The position numbers were made by a program, and so were the translations under genes. Shown here piece by piece: positions 11,019-20,706 of a DNA stretch of 64,000 nt. Position 1 is the stretch's first letter, and the number at the start of each line of letters is the position of its first letter. The notes beneath the pieces are model-generated. The model was not told the DNA's origin, did not search any database, and saw only the letters and a program-made list of their open reading frames with translations. Source of the stretch: Zasmidium citrigriseum (taxonomy: Eukaryota; Ascomycota; Dothideomycetes; Mycosphaerellales; Mycosphaerellaceae); the NCBI GenBank assembly GCA_002786025.1, contig NHNW01000069.1, positions 62,001-126,000 on the forward strand, read 5' to 3'.

Positions 11019-11484
11019 GCAGCCACAAGTCCGCCTCCGTGTCTGCTGGCCTTTTGATACCCCAATTTTCATTTGTCGGACTTGAAGCGTTTCAGCGAGG
11101 GCAAAGTGCACAATACCCATACTTTGCCGGAATTGGGAGGGCTGTTTGAAATTTGTACACCGGATGTTTATGTTCATTCTTCTGACGACGAATGTCGTAC
11201 GATGTTATTTAGCTGATCTGTTCTGATTGGACATATACCAAAAAAGACTTTTTGATTTGCTGATTTGCATGGGAAATCTACATATGAATCCTTCAAACTT
11301 GTGAATCGTGCGGTGTCACTGTTTCACGCACGGATCATTAAGTGAATGTCAGTCTTCCAAATGAGGAAGGAGCGGATGTTGCACGTGGTTGACGTTTTTA
11401 TACTCTACAATGAAACTCTCTGTGCGAAAGGCCGACTGAGATGGTTATTAGGCGGTTGTATTTCACCACGCTGTGTAGGGCGTC
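11019..11484. other. Convergent 3' intergenic region
   Basis: This stretch lies between the stops of two convergent genes. No gene or repeat recognised. Confidence 0.5.
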
Positions 11485-12222
11485 TCAACTTTTCGAACAC
11501 CATTCGATTTTCACACGGTGACGACCTAGTCGGAGGCCGTGTAGCGCGATAGCCTTTTGCTTTGCAGACTCCATGTCGAGGGACAGGTATGCGACTTTCG
11601 AGTGACCGATTTTCTCGAGGCGGAAGCCATTGATTGGACCACAGCGATCTCGAAAGAATGATTCAATCTCGTCGTTGGAAAGATGTCGGTCTATGTTGCT
11701 GGCTCGTATGTCGAACTCTTCGCCTTGCAAGGTAGTAGTTTCGGAGAGTGGGTCGCTAAGGGGAGCCGAAAGTGCGAATGCGTTCCAGTCGGTGGTGTAT
11801 TGGCGTGGATGGGGTCCTCTCCTGGCAGCTGAAGTTGATCTTGCTCTTCGACCGCTTCGCTCGTCTCGTCTTTTGTCGTTGTATCTATCTTCGTACCCAA
11901 TTGGTCTACGGATAGCTTCAAAGCCACTCGACGGATTGAAAATGGGCCTTCTTGGCTCGGCTATCAACAAAGGGTTTTCGAGAAATCGTAATCTGCCGTG
12001 TGTGGTGGTGCCAGGATCTAAGTCTCCGAAATTGGGGGGTAATGAGCGTCGTGGAGCTTCGCGCAGGAACACATCATCGAGTCTGGTGCTTGGATCGACG
12101 TTGGAGCCATTGGTCGCGTTCTGGGCCTCCATTTCCATTCTCAAAACGTCCAAGTCTTCCTCATCGTCATCTTCTCTGAATCCATTCCATGGACGGTCCA
12201 ATGTTCTCGATGCAATTTCCAT
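11485..12222 (-). CDS. RRM-like RNA-binding protein (fungal)
   Basis: Single exon, 245 aa. The N-terminal two thirds are charged and low complexity, with an acidic start (FREDDDEEDLDVLRMEMEAQ) and an Arg-rich central region (KRRDERSGRRARSTSAARRG). The C-terminal ~75 residues read as one RRM fold: FDIRASNIDRHLSNDEIESF as strand 1 and helix 1, GFRLEKIGHSKVAYLSLDME as strands 2-3 with an RNP1-like K-V-A-Y-L, helix 2 AKQKAIALHGLRL and strand 4 RHRVKIEW. The aromatic residues of canonical RNP1 are only partly kept, so RNA binding is likely but may be atypical. It is divergent from the DUF6594 gene with about 316 bp between starts. Confidence 0.75.
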   Translation of the reverse strand: MEIASRTLDRPWNGFREDDDEEDLDVLRMEMEAQNATNGSNVDPSTRLDDVFLREAPRRSLPPNFGDLDPGTTTHGRLRFLENPLLIAEPRRPIFNPSSGFEAIRRPIGYEDRYNDKRRDERSGRRARSTSAARRGPHPRQYTTDWNAFALSAPLSDPLSETTTLQGEEFDIRASNIDRHLSNDEIESFFRDRCGPINGFRLEKIGHSKVAYLSLDMESAKQKAIALHGLRLGRHRVKIEWCSKS

Positions 12223-12538
12223 GGCGTGACAGTGGAGCGATTCCTTCCAGGCTTCCCAGCAAGAGACACTTGTTTTCCGTTGTTTGATTTGGTATCGAAG
12301 AAAGTGGAAAGATCGTAAGAAGAAGAAAGCCTGAGGTGTATGTCTGCGCCTCTAGGTGAGGCCGCAACGCCCCTGCCAGCTGAAATGCAGGTTGACAGCT
12401 AGCTGCATGTGCAAGCTGCAGGAAGGCAGGTGGCTGTGCCGACGAACGAAGAAAGCACGCACGGCAGCTTGGATCACTACTCACCATCCAGTCGTGTGTT
12501 CTCTACTGCAGAATCATCGCACATCTCGCAATGAAAGT
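12223..12538. promoter_or_regulatory. Divergent promoter, RRM-like / DUF6594
   Basis: A 316-bp interval between two outward-facing starts that must hold both promoters. No specific binding site is claimed. Confidence 0.5.
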
Positions 12539-13587
12539 ATGGGGGCGAACGCCAGAGCGATGAGCACTTCACGATCAGACACCTTTCACTCCGGAGCATC
12601 ATCCATCTCTCAGGCAACAAGCGCCTCTTCAGTATCAGCAACCTCGCCCTCTCAGCTCGAGAAGCAGCCAGATGAGCCATGGAAAACACACGGATACCCA
12701 GAGCTGACAAGATGGATGGCATCGTCAAATGACTTCCTCGTGCTCCGGAGATTCAGCCAAGTCGGTGCCAGAATAACGCTCAAACTGCAAGACGATCTCG
12801 TGAGGATGGAGGACGAGCTACGCCAGATGGATGCGTTTGCGTCGAGCCAGCCAAGAGGCTGTGGTGGAAGTGGAAGTTATCGCTTGGATGAAGGCTCGCC
12901 GAGGGATCGATTGTTGCTTGAGATGGCGCCGAAGGTGAAGGAGTACTGTCAGTGGTGCCCACAACCAGAGAAAACTTCGGTCTCGTCGCTGAAAACTTCC
13001 AGATGACTTCGTCAACTCTTTCTCGCAGATGAAGAGCCGACCAGGAGCACAAGATTTCCAGATCCACAATGTCCGAAATTGGTTCGACAATCATCACGAT
13101 GCAGTCTACGAGCCTGAGCGGGAGTTCGTTAGCGAGACGAACGAAGGTGACTTGATCACGTTAGTCGATAGGCCCAAGTCGCTGCTACGCCTGTGTCTCC
13201 AGAGGTTCACGGGTACAGTACGCCTGTTTCGTGTACGGCAGAGGGCTGACCGAGTCCGTTCGAACACCACGAGGTATTACAGCGACCGCTGGTTCGACAC
13301 ATTCACCTCAGCAGTCATCATCTCCGGCGGTCTCATCATGCTCTTCGTCCCAATCTGGTGGCTGAACTCCGTGACTGATAGCAGAAAGCGCCTGGGCATT
13401 ATCACGGGCTTCGTCTTCCTGTTCGCTTTCTTGCTGTTTGGAGCAACGACGAGTGCAACGAAGGGGTTTGAAGTTCTTGCTGCGACTGCTGCGTAAGTTT
13501 TTGAGCCATTGCGTATGGAACTTTATGCTGATTCTCTGCAGCTACGCGGCAGTCTTGATGGTGTACCTGCAGAACGGAAGCCCTTGA
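12539..13587 (+). CDS. DUF6594 membrane protein
   Basis: Three exons, 12539-12947, 13003-13492 and 13542-13587, with 55- and 49-nt introns give 314 aa; both splices preserve frame and join family motifs. After a Ser/Thr-rich N-terminus the domain begins GYPELTRWMASSNDFLVLRR followed by FSQVGARITLKLQDDLVRME, the typical DUF6594 opening, then a coiled region (RDRLLLEMAPKVKEY) and YDFVNSFSQMKSRPGAQDF. Three membrane spans are visible at the C-terminus: AVIISGGLIMLFVPIWWL, LGIITGFVFLFAFLLFG and the segment VLAATAAYAAVLMVYLQ, the last formed across intron 2. The family is fungal, often multicopy, and of unknown function. Start could be the Met at 12539 or at 12560. Confidence 0.87.
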
Positions 13588-13633
13588 CAAGAGTGCTTTC
13601 AAAGAGCGATGCACTCTCGACTTGTTCGACTGC

Positions 13634-14107
13634 TCAGTCGAACCATCCAAGCAAGCCTCCGCCAATGGTGAAAGTGACAGGAATCCACATCACATGCTTC
13701 CAAGCATCCTTGCCGATCTGTCTGCGGCTCATGATCCCATCGCACAGAGCCTGCTCAGGAGCGAAGACGTTAGTATGAGGCGGCAAGAAGTCGACTCCTA
13801 ACGTTCGAAATCTCACCACACCGCAACCGGCCAGATACATCGCCCCAAGGGTCTTTCGATCGCCAAAGTACCAAGCCGCCATTGCCCCAGCAGCCATGTA
13901 GAGATCTCGAGATACCCAGAAAAGAAACAGATTCGTGCCGAGCATCTTTGCCTCTGCAGTTGATGGCTCGCCGAAGCCAAAGGTCTTGAAGCCACTCGCT
14001 GGGCCCTTTACTAATCCGATCAAGCCCAACGCCAGTGGAAAGAAGGATCCAGCTCCGGCTATGTTGAGTAGCGTTGGGGACTGAGAGTTGAGCAGGCCAG
14101 GAGACAT
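13634..14107 (-). CDS. DUF4267-type small membrane protein
   Basis: The most likely model has two exons, 14107-13817 and 13750-13634 (135 aa). The 66-nt segment 13816-13751 has a GTGAGA donor, a TACTAAC branch point and a CAG acceptor. It is a multiple of three and keeps the frame open, so a naive translation retains it. Removing it brings LAGCGV directly next to ALCDGIMSRRQIGKDAWKHV, which matches the DUF4267 pattern. Four hydrophobic spans are seen (for example SFFPLALGLIGLV, MLGTNLFLFWVSRDLYMAAG, VMWIPVTFTIGGGLLGWF). The frame extends upstream to 14173 only through a TTG codon. Function unknown; these proteins often lie beside redox or detoxification genes. It is convergent with the DUF6594 gene, 46 bp between stops. 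Confidence 0.82.
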   Translation of the reverse strand: MSPGLLNSQSPTLLNIAGAGSFFPLALGLIGLVKGPASGFKTFGFGEPSTAEAKMLGTNLFLFWVSRDLYMAAGAMAAWYFGDRKTLGAMYLAGCGVVRFRTLGVDFLPPHTNVFAPEQALCDGIMSRRQIGKDAWKHVMWIPVTFTIGGGLLGWFD

Positions 14108-14861
14108 CTTGGATCGCGTGCCGACGAAATGGTCGATAGGGGAGAGAGTGTAGTGGGACAGTTCAGTCCGCAACTGCTGGGAAGTCAGCCAACGTCATCG
14201 CGAACTTGACGAGCGAGTGCGAGAGTTGGGGCTCGGCTGCCGTTGCTCCCTGAGCGATACAAGGATGCCTCGAACGACCGGGCATGGATGCCGAGATATG
14301 CTTTGATGAGAGTTGGTGAGGATGCTTGTGAGATAGAACTGCGATGCTCCGGGAGACAATCTCAGACAGCTCATACCCTTGCTAAGGATCGTTCATTTGA
14401 CGTTCTGCCAATCAGAAGCTCTGTGAATGGACTGAGTTTGTCTCCCCAGCTGATTTCCAGCCTCCATCTTTCGTTCTGACAACAAATCAATACTACCACA
14501 TTGATCTTCCCGTCGAGAGGGAAACCCAAGCCTGCAGCACCAACGCAAGATCGCATATATCAAGGCATCCACTGACCTTCCCAGGTCGGAGTCTCCTGAG
14601 ACCGACGGACAGTACATTTGCTCCGCTTCCCAACGGCAAGCGTCGAAGGAGTGACGCCGAAAGTTGCACCTCATCTTCAGCGTCTGGCGTAGTGCTTCGG
14701 CCGAGCACCTTCGGCTTGAGGACCGAGTTGTATACCATTAGTCGGGAGCGGCCAGCAATCAAGGTCCTTTCCGCTTTGAGACTGAACATACATATTGAAC
14801 CGGACTTACCTGCGGAAGGCAAAGCAGTACCAACTCAACAGCAATATCATCGTCCGACAAG
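14108..14861. other. Intergenic, no gene seen
   Basis: Frames of up to 109 codons exist on both strands but show no domain or splice support. It probably contains the promoters of the flanking divergent genes. Confidence 0.45.
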
Positions 14862-15263
14862 ATGCCAACAATTCTCTCCGCCGGTCTCTCCCCGGCCTAC
14901 CTCGACGAAGCCAACGCCAAAGGCCTGGAAACGGGATCCCGAAACAACAGAGAAACCATCCTCGCCAGCGTCAACCAGATGAAAGAAGACATGTCCAAAC
15001 TTCAAAATACCACGATCGATGCAATCTTTCTCCATCCAGGCAACGAGGCGAATTGGAACGAGTTTGTTGCGAAGGTGAAGAGTAAGAAATGGGATGGGAT
15101 TACTCTGGGTGGCGGCGTGAGGACGATTCCTGAGTTGGGAGATTATTTCACTGAGTTGATTAATTTGGTGAGGGTGGAGCAGCCGCAGGCGGTGTTGATG
15201 TTTCCGTTGTTGCCGAGTGATATTGTGCCTGCGGTTAAGAAGTATGTTCCGGGGGCAGATTGA
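14862..15263 (+). CDS. Conserved small fungal protein, unknown function
   Basis: Single exon, 133 aa, starting MPTILSAGLSPAYLDEANAK in an ACAAG-ATG context. Alternating strands and helices are predicted: a charged helix (NRETILASVNQMKEDMSKLQ), a strand IDAIFLHPG, then WDGITLGGGVRTIPELGDYF and a hydrophobic strand AVLMFPLLPSDIVPAV. The glycine-rich ITLGGGVRTIP loop and strand-helix alternation suggest a Rossmann-like fold, but no catalytic motif is clear. I do not recognise a named family. Codon use and composition look like a real gene. Confidence 0.65.
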   Translation: MPTILSAGLSPAYLDEANAKGLETGSRNNRETILASVNQMKEDMSKLQNTTIDAIFLHPGNEANWNEFVAKVKSKKWDGITLGGGVRTIPELGDYFTELINLVRVEQPQAVLMFPLLPSDIVPAVKKYVPGAD

Positions 15264-15567
15264 TCGATGTCTTCCAATGTATGATTAATGTATGAAACGA
15301 TCTCTACTCGTGACTCTAAAACCCACATCGAAGTATCAGCTGAATCGGCCAGAAGCAAATGTACGTACCCGGAGAACACTAATTGTACCAATGTGTGAGC
15401 TGAGCGGCGAGGCTCAGCCACGCAAGTGAGGCCGGTGAGCATGCAGCTGCCAGCCGCACGACAGCTGATCTCGGCGTGGTCCGGTGGCATGAGAAAGTAG
15501 ATAACTCAGGCATCCAGCCTCTGCCTTGCAACAATTATTCCTCTTGTATGAGGATGCATTCGTCAAG
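15264..15567. other. Intergenic, no gene seen
   Basis: 3' flank of the preceding gene; no feature recognised. Confidence 0.45.
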
Positions 15568-16125
15568 ATGGCCGCTTCTCTCCGCTTCGTTCAGGTGCCC
15601 AAGAAACTCCCTTACCTGACAGCACTCAAAGCTGTTGCACGCGATACGAATCGTTCCAATGAACGAAGAGTATGTTTCCAACATACCCAGAAGCCAGGAC
15701 CGAAATCTCTGGAAGACGACCGGCCGAAGCTTTCACTGCATGCCATCGGCTATGAGGACAAGCGCAAAACGCAAGACAAGCCAGCACCGTCTCATCCAGG
15801 CGAATATGTCACGCCATGGGGCGACTTCCGTCCATCGCCATCTTCGCAAGGACAGCCAAAGCCCTTACCTCAGAAACCGACCTCTTCGGTAGCATCTTTG
15901 CTGCCTTCGTGGCCGCAAGAGTGGGACACCTTGAACGGCACGTCTTGCTACGCGCATCCAGGCACTCTGACAGCTCTCTTGATGGATCAGTCAAGGCATC
16001 GCTTTCATGACGCAGCCGTTCGCGCACTCGGTTCACATGAGAACGGAGAGGCGGAAATTTTGACGCTGGACGGACTGTCGTTGAGTGTTGCAAGTCTGCT
16101 GGAGTCCACCGAACATTCCGAGTAG
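15568..16125 (+). CDS. Hypothetical protein (weak)
   Basis: Open frame of 185 codons from the ATG at 15568 (MAASLRFVQVPKKLPYLTAL). It has a Pro/Gln-rich middle (HPGEYVTPWGDFRPSPSSQG) and a more ordered end (RFHDAAVRALGSHENGEAEI). No family is recognised and no intron is evident. It is the longest plausible frame in a 3-kb gap, so it may be a lineage-specific gene or chance. Confidence 0.35.
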   Translation: MAASLRFVQVPKKLPYLTALKAVARDTNRSNERRVCFQHTQKPGPKSLEDDRPKLSLHAIGYEDKRKTQDKPAPSHPGEYVTPWGDFRPSPSSQGQPKPLPQKPTSSVASLLPSWPQEWDTLNGTSCYAHPGTLTALLMDQSRHRFHDAAVRALGSHENGEAEILTLDGLSLSVASLLESTEHSE

Positions 16126-18207
16126 AAAGCCTTTCATGAATTCGCGAAAGAGGAGGCAAAGATCGTGAAGGCAATAAAGGGGTTGCTATGGAATGCAAGA
16201 CCCGAGACTTCTGCCGTGGTGTGAGCTCATGCATGCTGGAAATGCGGAGTGAATCTAAGGGTTGCCTTGACCTTCGTCATAGTGTCTGAGAATGCCGGTA
16301 TGGATCATTGCTTCGGCTCTGGGGTAAAACGACCGTTCAATGTCAAGCACCCCGCTAAGACTTCGGGGTCTGACAGTTGCTTGAGGTTTTTGCAAGAATG
16401 AAGTCGCTAGACAGGCATGGGCGGTTGAGCGCCTGGAGACGAAACATGGGGTCGACGTGGCGCGGCTGTCTGTCTCTTTCGTGCGATCTCTCGAGGTAAA
16501 TGGTGCGGTCCGCGGCAAATGGAGTGGCTCGAGAGGGATACGTAGTTTCGATGTTCGCTCAGAAATGGAACATGTCGAAAGCTATCTCCAAGAAGCATCG
16601 CCAGTGCCGGCCTCTTAGAGAGAGTCCAGTAAGCTCGAAATGGTCTCGTAGCATCGAGACATGGGATCATCCACTTTGGCCCGGCGGTAATATCTCGACG
16701 GCCTAAGACGCCTTCTGCTCAGGTCCTTCGTCTGTAGCTCGAGGTGGAAGCTGATCCTCAATCCTACGTGCCAACCCGCCAAGGGGTCTGGAGCTCTTGC
16801 GATATCAGAGCCCGCCTGGCAGCCGCAGCAGGACGAGTGACACAGTGAGATGGTCTCCCGACACGAGTGGTCTGCAGCGGCGGCTCGCAAGAAGAATTAA
16901 GTTCGATGGCAAGTATGTGAGAGTCTGTGCTTCCCGAAGCCTAACTTGTCAGATGACTTTGACAGTAATGCAGTTACGTACCTGAAGCCATTGAGCAGCC
17001 ATTCGGTAAAGTGAGGCCGCATAACTGACTTTCGACGATAGTCTCGCAGAACAGCTCGTTGGATATGGAGCAAGAAGTCCAGTCCGCGACGTTGTCTCTT
17101 TAAGCATGGCCCCAGTGATGGGTTTAAGTCGAGCATCAGTCCGGAAAAAACCTGAGAGATTCAACTCTGCCGTTGCACCCAGCTTTTCCGGTGCATGAAG
17201 GCTTGACCTCAGCTCAGCCACCGGCCAGACTTTGCAGAGGCGTTTTGGGCGCACAGGCGGGCAGGTCCGCAATGCAGAGCCTCAGTCCACTGCCCTCTTT
17301 CGAGCAACTGCGTTGCCTTCGTTAGTCTGAGAGGGGTACCGCAAATCTCATCAGATGAGGTGAAGTACTATGCAGTCGATTCGAGGCCGAAGACTTTCTA
17401 TTGTCGACATCTTCTTGGAGACTGCTTCGTGCGATTTGATGCTTCCCAGAGTGTAGAGCCATGATGTCGTAACAATGGCTGACCCGAAGATTTTAAAGTC
17501 CAGTCCGGCGGTGGTTGAGATGTCGTCTTCGGAGAAGGTGCCCCTCACAGCCCACGTGTGACACAAACTCTGTTCGCCCAAACACGAGTCGGAGGGTCGA
17601 GTGAGCGCCTGGCCGGCGGACCATTCAAGAAGAGGCTGCAGGACAAGAGAGAAAAGTTGCCCGCGCCGAGCGTATGGAAACTATCGGCCAGCGCGATGGT
17701 GCCCCATGGGTGCGGTGCTTGATGCCACGCCATTGGCTGAACTGAGCGCGATAGACAAGGTTATGGCCGTGTGGGGCCGCCGAGATAGCGTTTCTGCATT
17801 GACAAGCCTTGTGCCTGCCCTGCGAGGCGAGGTGAACGAAGCAAGGAGCGAACGAGGCGTTGTGCTGTATCGTCGCGGATCATCATGATACCAGATAGCA
17901 AGTCCCGTCCTCAAGAGGAAATGCATTCAGTGATAAGACAGCATGCTGAGATTCATCAGGGTATACGAAAGTGCAAGATCAGGCCCAGAAAGCAGAGGCG
18001 CGGCGCCGCGCTAGCGTGGCACGCTTGCATGTGAAGCGAACGTCGCGTGGTATCGACAAGGCCCGGGCTACACCACCACCCAGGGACGCCACCTTGGCGA
18101 GCGCTCAATCTGCGGTATATAATCGCAACCCCGGCGCTCTTAGCCAGCCTTGCCGCTTGGGCTTTCTTCCTTCTTCTCAACTCTTGCTACGACCGTTTGT
18201 CGCCAAA
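16126..18207. other. Long intergenic region, no confident gene
   Basis: About 2 kb with only short frames on both strands (the longest near 100 codons) and no domains. GC content is gene-like and there is no RIP signature, so this is not a dead transposon of the type seen later. A decayed or noncoding transcription unit is possible. The last 150 bp form the permease promoter and leader. Confidence 0.4.
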
Positions 18208-20311
18208 ATGGGCGTCTTCGATAAGTTTACCGGCCAGGAGAAGGACAATAATGTCCAGGTTTGTAAGTGAAGACAAAGATGGATGCTGAGCCACATATCT
18301 CGGGCATTTGCTGACCCTTCGCTTCTAGACAACGACACAACCTACGAGGTCCAAGAGGGTGTCGTCTCCGAGAACAAGGACGATCTCCAAAGGAGACTGG
18401 GCAACCGAGAGATTCAGCTTCTGGCCATTGGAGGTTCGATCGGTACAGCTTTGTTCGTATCGATAGGCTCCGGTCTTCACCATGCCGGTCCCGCCGGTCT
18501 CTTTCTGGCGTATACCATCTACAGCTGCATGCTAGGTCTTGTCAACAACTGTATCTCGGAAATGACTGTCCTGATGCCCGTCTCTGGTGGCTTCATCCGT
18601 CTTGCTGGCCATTGGGTCGACGATGCTTTTGGTTTCATGGCTGGCTGGAACTTCTTCCTGTATGAAGGTACATCCAACTTGTGGATATGATTCGGGAGGA
18701 AAGTCGCTAACAATCGTCAGCGCTGCTCATCCCATTCGAGATTACCGCGTTGTGCACCGTTCTTGGCTTTTGGAGAGATGACATCCCTGCTGGAGCAGTC
18801 ATTGGAGTCGCCATCGTCCTTTATGCGTGAGCCTCCCAGAGCGAATTTCCTTGTCTTGCCAGAGCGCCATTGCCCTTTGCGACCTTCTCGCCCAGATCGA
18901 ACCTGCCCATAGCACCATTCGTGTTTCCGGCGCCGTTGTGTATCTTCTCTCGGTGGAGAGCCCTTTACTGTGACCAGAAGCTAACCGTTATCGTAGCGCC
19001 TTGAACATACTAGCAGTTAAAGCTTATGGCGAAGCTGAATTCTGGCTGTCCGGCGGCAAGGTCATCTTGATCTTCCTGCTCTTCTCCTTCACTTTCGTGA
19101 CGATGTGCGGAGGCAATCCCCGTGGTGATGCGTACGGCTTTAGGTACTGGAACAAGCCCGGTGCCTTTGCCGAGTACCTATCGACTGGAGATATGGGACG
19201 CTTCGAAGGATTCCTCGCCGGTCTCTGGAGTGCCTCGTTCTGCGTTGTTGGCCCGGAGTACATTTCCATGGTCGCGGCTGAGGCAAAGCGTCCGAGAATC
19301 TATATCAAGAATGCTTTCAAGACGGTGAGATCTTCAATCGATAATGACACTGATCGCTCTTGCTAATGTGTTGTCTCCAGGTGTACTGGCGATTTGGTCT
19401 CTTCTTCATCCTCGGATCGCTCTGTGTGGGCGTTTTGATCCCCTACAACGATCCAACTTTGACCGACATCATCGAGGGCACCACCGGTGGCAGTGGCACT
19501 GCTTCGGCTTCCCCCTATGTCATTGCCATGAAGAACCTCGGAGTATCTGGCCTGCCGCATCTGGTCAACGCATTGCTCGTCACCAGTATCTTCTCCGCAG
19601 GCAACACGTACACATACTGTGCCACACGATCCCTCTACGGCCTAGCTCTCGAAGGTCGCGCACCAAAATTCCTGCGCTATTGCAGCAAGAATGGCGTCCC
19701 ACTCGCCTGCTTCTGCGTGGTCATGTGCTTCCCCTTCCTGGCCTTTTTGCAGCTTGGAAATGGAAGTTCGAAAGTGTTGACTTGGCTCACTAACCTCATC
19801 ACGGCGGGCGGAATCATCAACTATATCGTGATGAGCGCCACGTATATCTTCTTCTACAGGGCCTGCAAGGCTCAAGGCCTCGATCGTCGCACGCTTCCGT
19901 ATCGTGGATGGTTCCAGCCTTGGTCTGGATATATTGGCCTGACATGGATGGTTATCGTGGTCTTCTGTTACGGCTATTCGTCCTTCAAGCCGTGGTCTGT
20001 TGACAGCTTCTTCACCTATTACTGTAAGTACCAGACCCGCTTTGGTGAAAGCGCAAGATACATGCTAACTCCTATCTTCAGGCATGCTGATCTTGGCACC
20101 AATCCTTTTCGTTGGCTGGAAGTTGATCAAGCGCACCAAGTTCGTCAAGCCGACAGAGGCGGATCTTGTGTGGGAGCGTCCAGTGGTGGATGCATACGAG
20201 GAGACCTTCATCGATCCACCTGTTGGCTTCTGGAAGGAGATGGGCCAGTTGATCGGTATCGGACGCAAGGCTGGCGGAAACGACAGAAGGCGAAGCAGTG
20301 TTGCCGCATAA
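18208..20311 (+). CDS. Amino-acid permease (YAT/APC superfamily)
   Basis: Six exons give 566 aa: 18208-18262, 18329-18667, 18721-18826, 18997-19324, 19381-20023 and 20082-20311; every junction keeps phase and has GT-AG ends with CTAA-type branch points. Residues about 45-60 read LGNREIQLLAIGGSIGTALF, the conserved first transmembrane helix of fungal amino-acid permeases with the G-S-I-G-T substrate-backbone motif. Further family blocks are LMPVSGGFIRLAGHWVDDAF, FMAGWNFFLYEALLIPFEI, SFCVVGPEYISMVAAEAKRP and ALEGRAPKFLRYCSKNGVP. Twelve membrane spans are expected, with cytosolic ends. These are proton-coupled uptake systems of the plasma membrane. Substrate is not deducible; it is not obviously GAP1 or DIP5. 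Intron 3 is 170 nt, much longer than the others. Confidence 0.9.
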
Positions 20312-20706
20312 GATCACGGCCTCTTGACTTGTTGATGAGGACCATGGGAATGATACCACTTGATGTTAGATATACCCAGTAAAAAAGCTTCGGTTCCTTC
20401 AGTACAATGGGTGAATGTGTCTTCGTGATAGGCCCAAATCAAGTAGAGGCCTTATATATATTTCGATGAAGTATTGGATGAGCTCAATGTCTAGATGGTG
20501 CTCGCCGATAAAATTGAGATGGTGAGGTTGTTGTGATGATGATCGAGGTGGCTCAATTCTTCACGTGGCTGGGAGATTTTCTGGAACGCGCTGCTCACGT
20601 CGCGAAGCTCGCCTGCACCCAACTTTCTTGTCGAGCTCCAAACAAACACCACCAACAAAACTCACCACCGTCCGAGCCTGGCATTGTGCTCTTTCGCTCG
20701 CCCACA
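20312..20706. other. Intergenic, permease 3' / NUP120 5'
   Basis: Holds the permease 3' UTR and NUP120 promoter. The NUP120 frame is open upstream to 20533 from a GTG; no ATG in a better position than 20707 fits the family start. Confidence 0.5.

Noticed and set aside
16255..17272. Overlapping minus-strand frames of 80-107 codons as a split gene
   Set aside because: No domain, no convincing splice chain, and composition not clearly coding.
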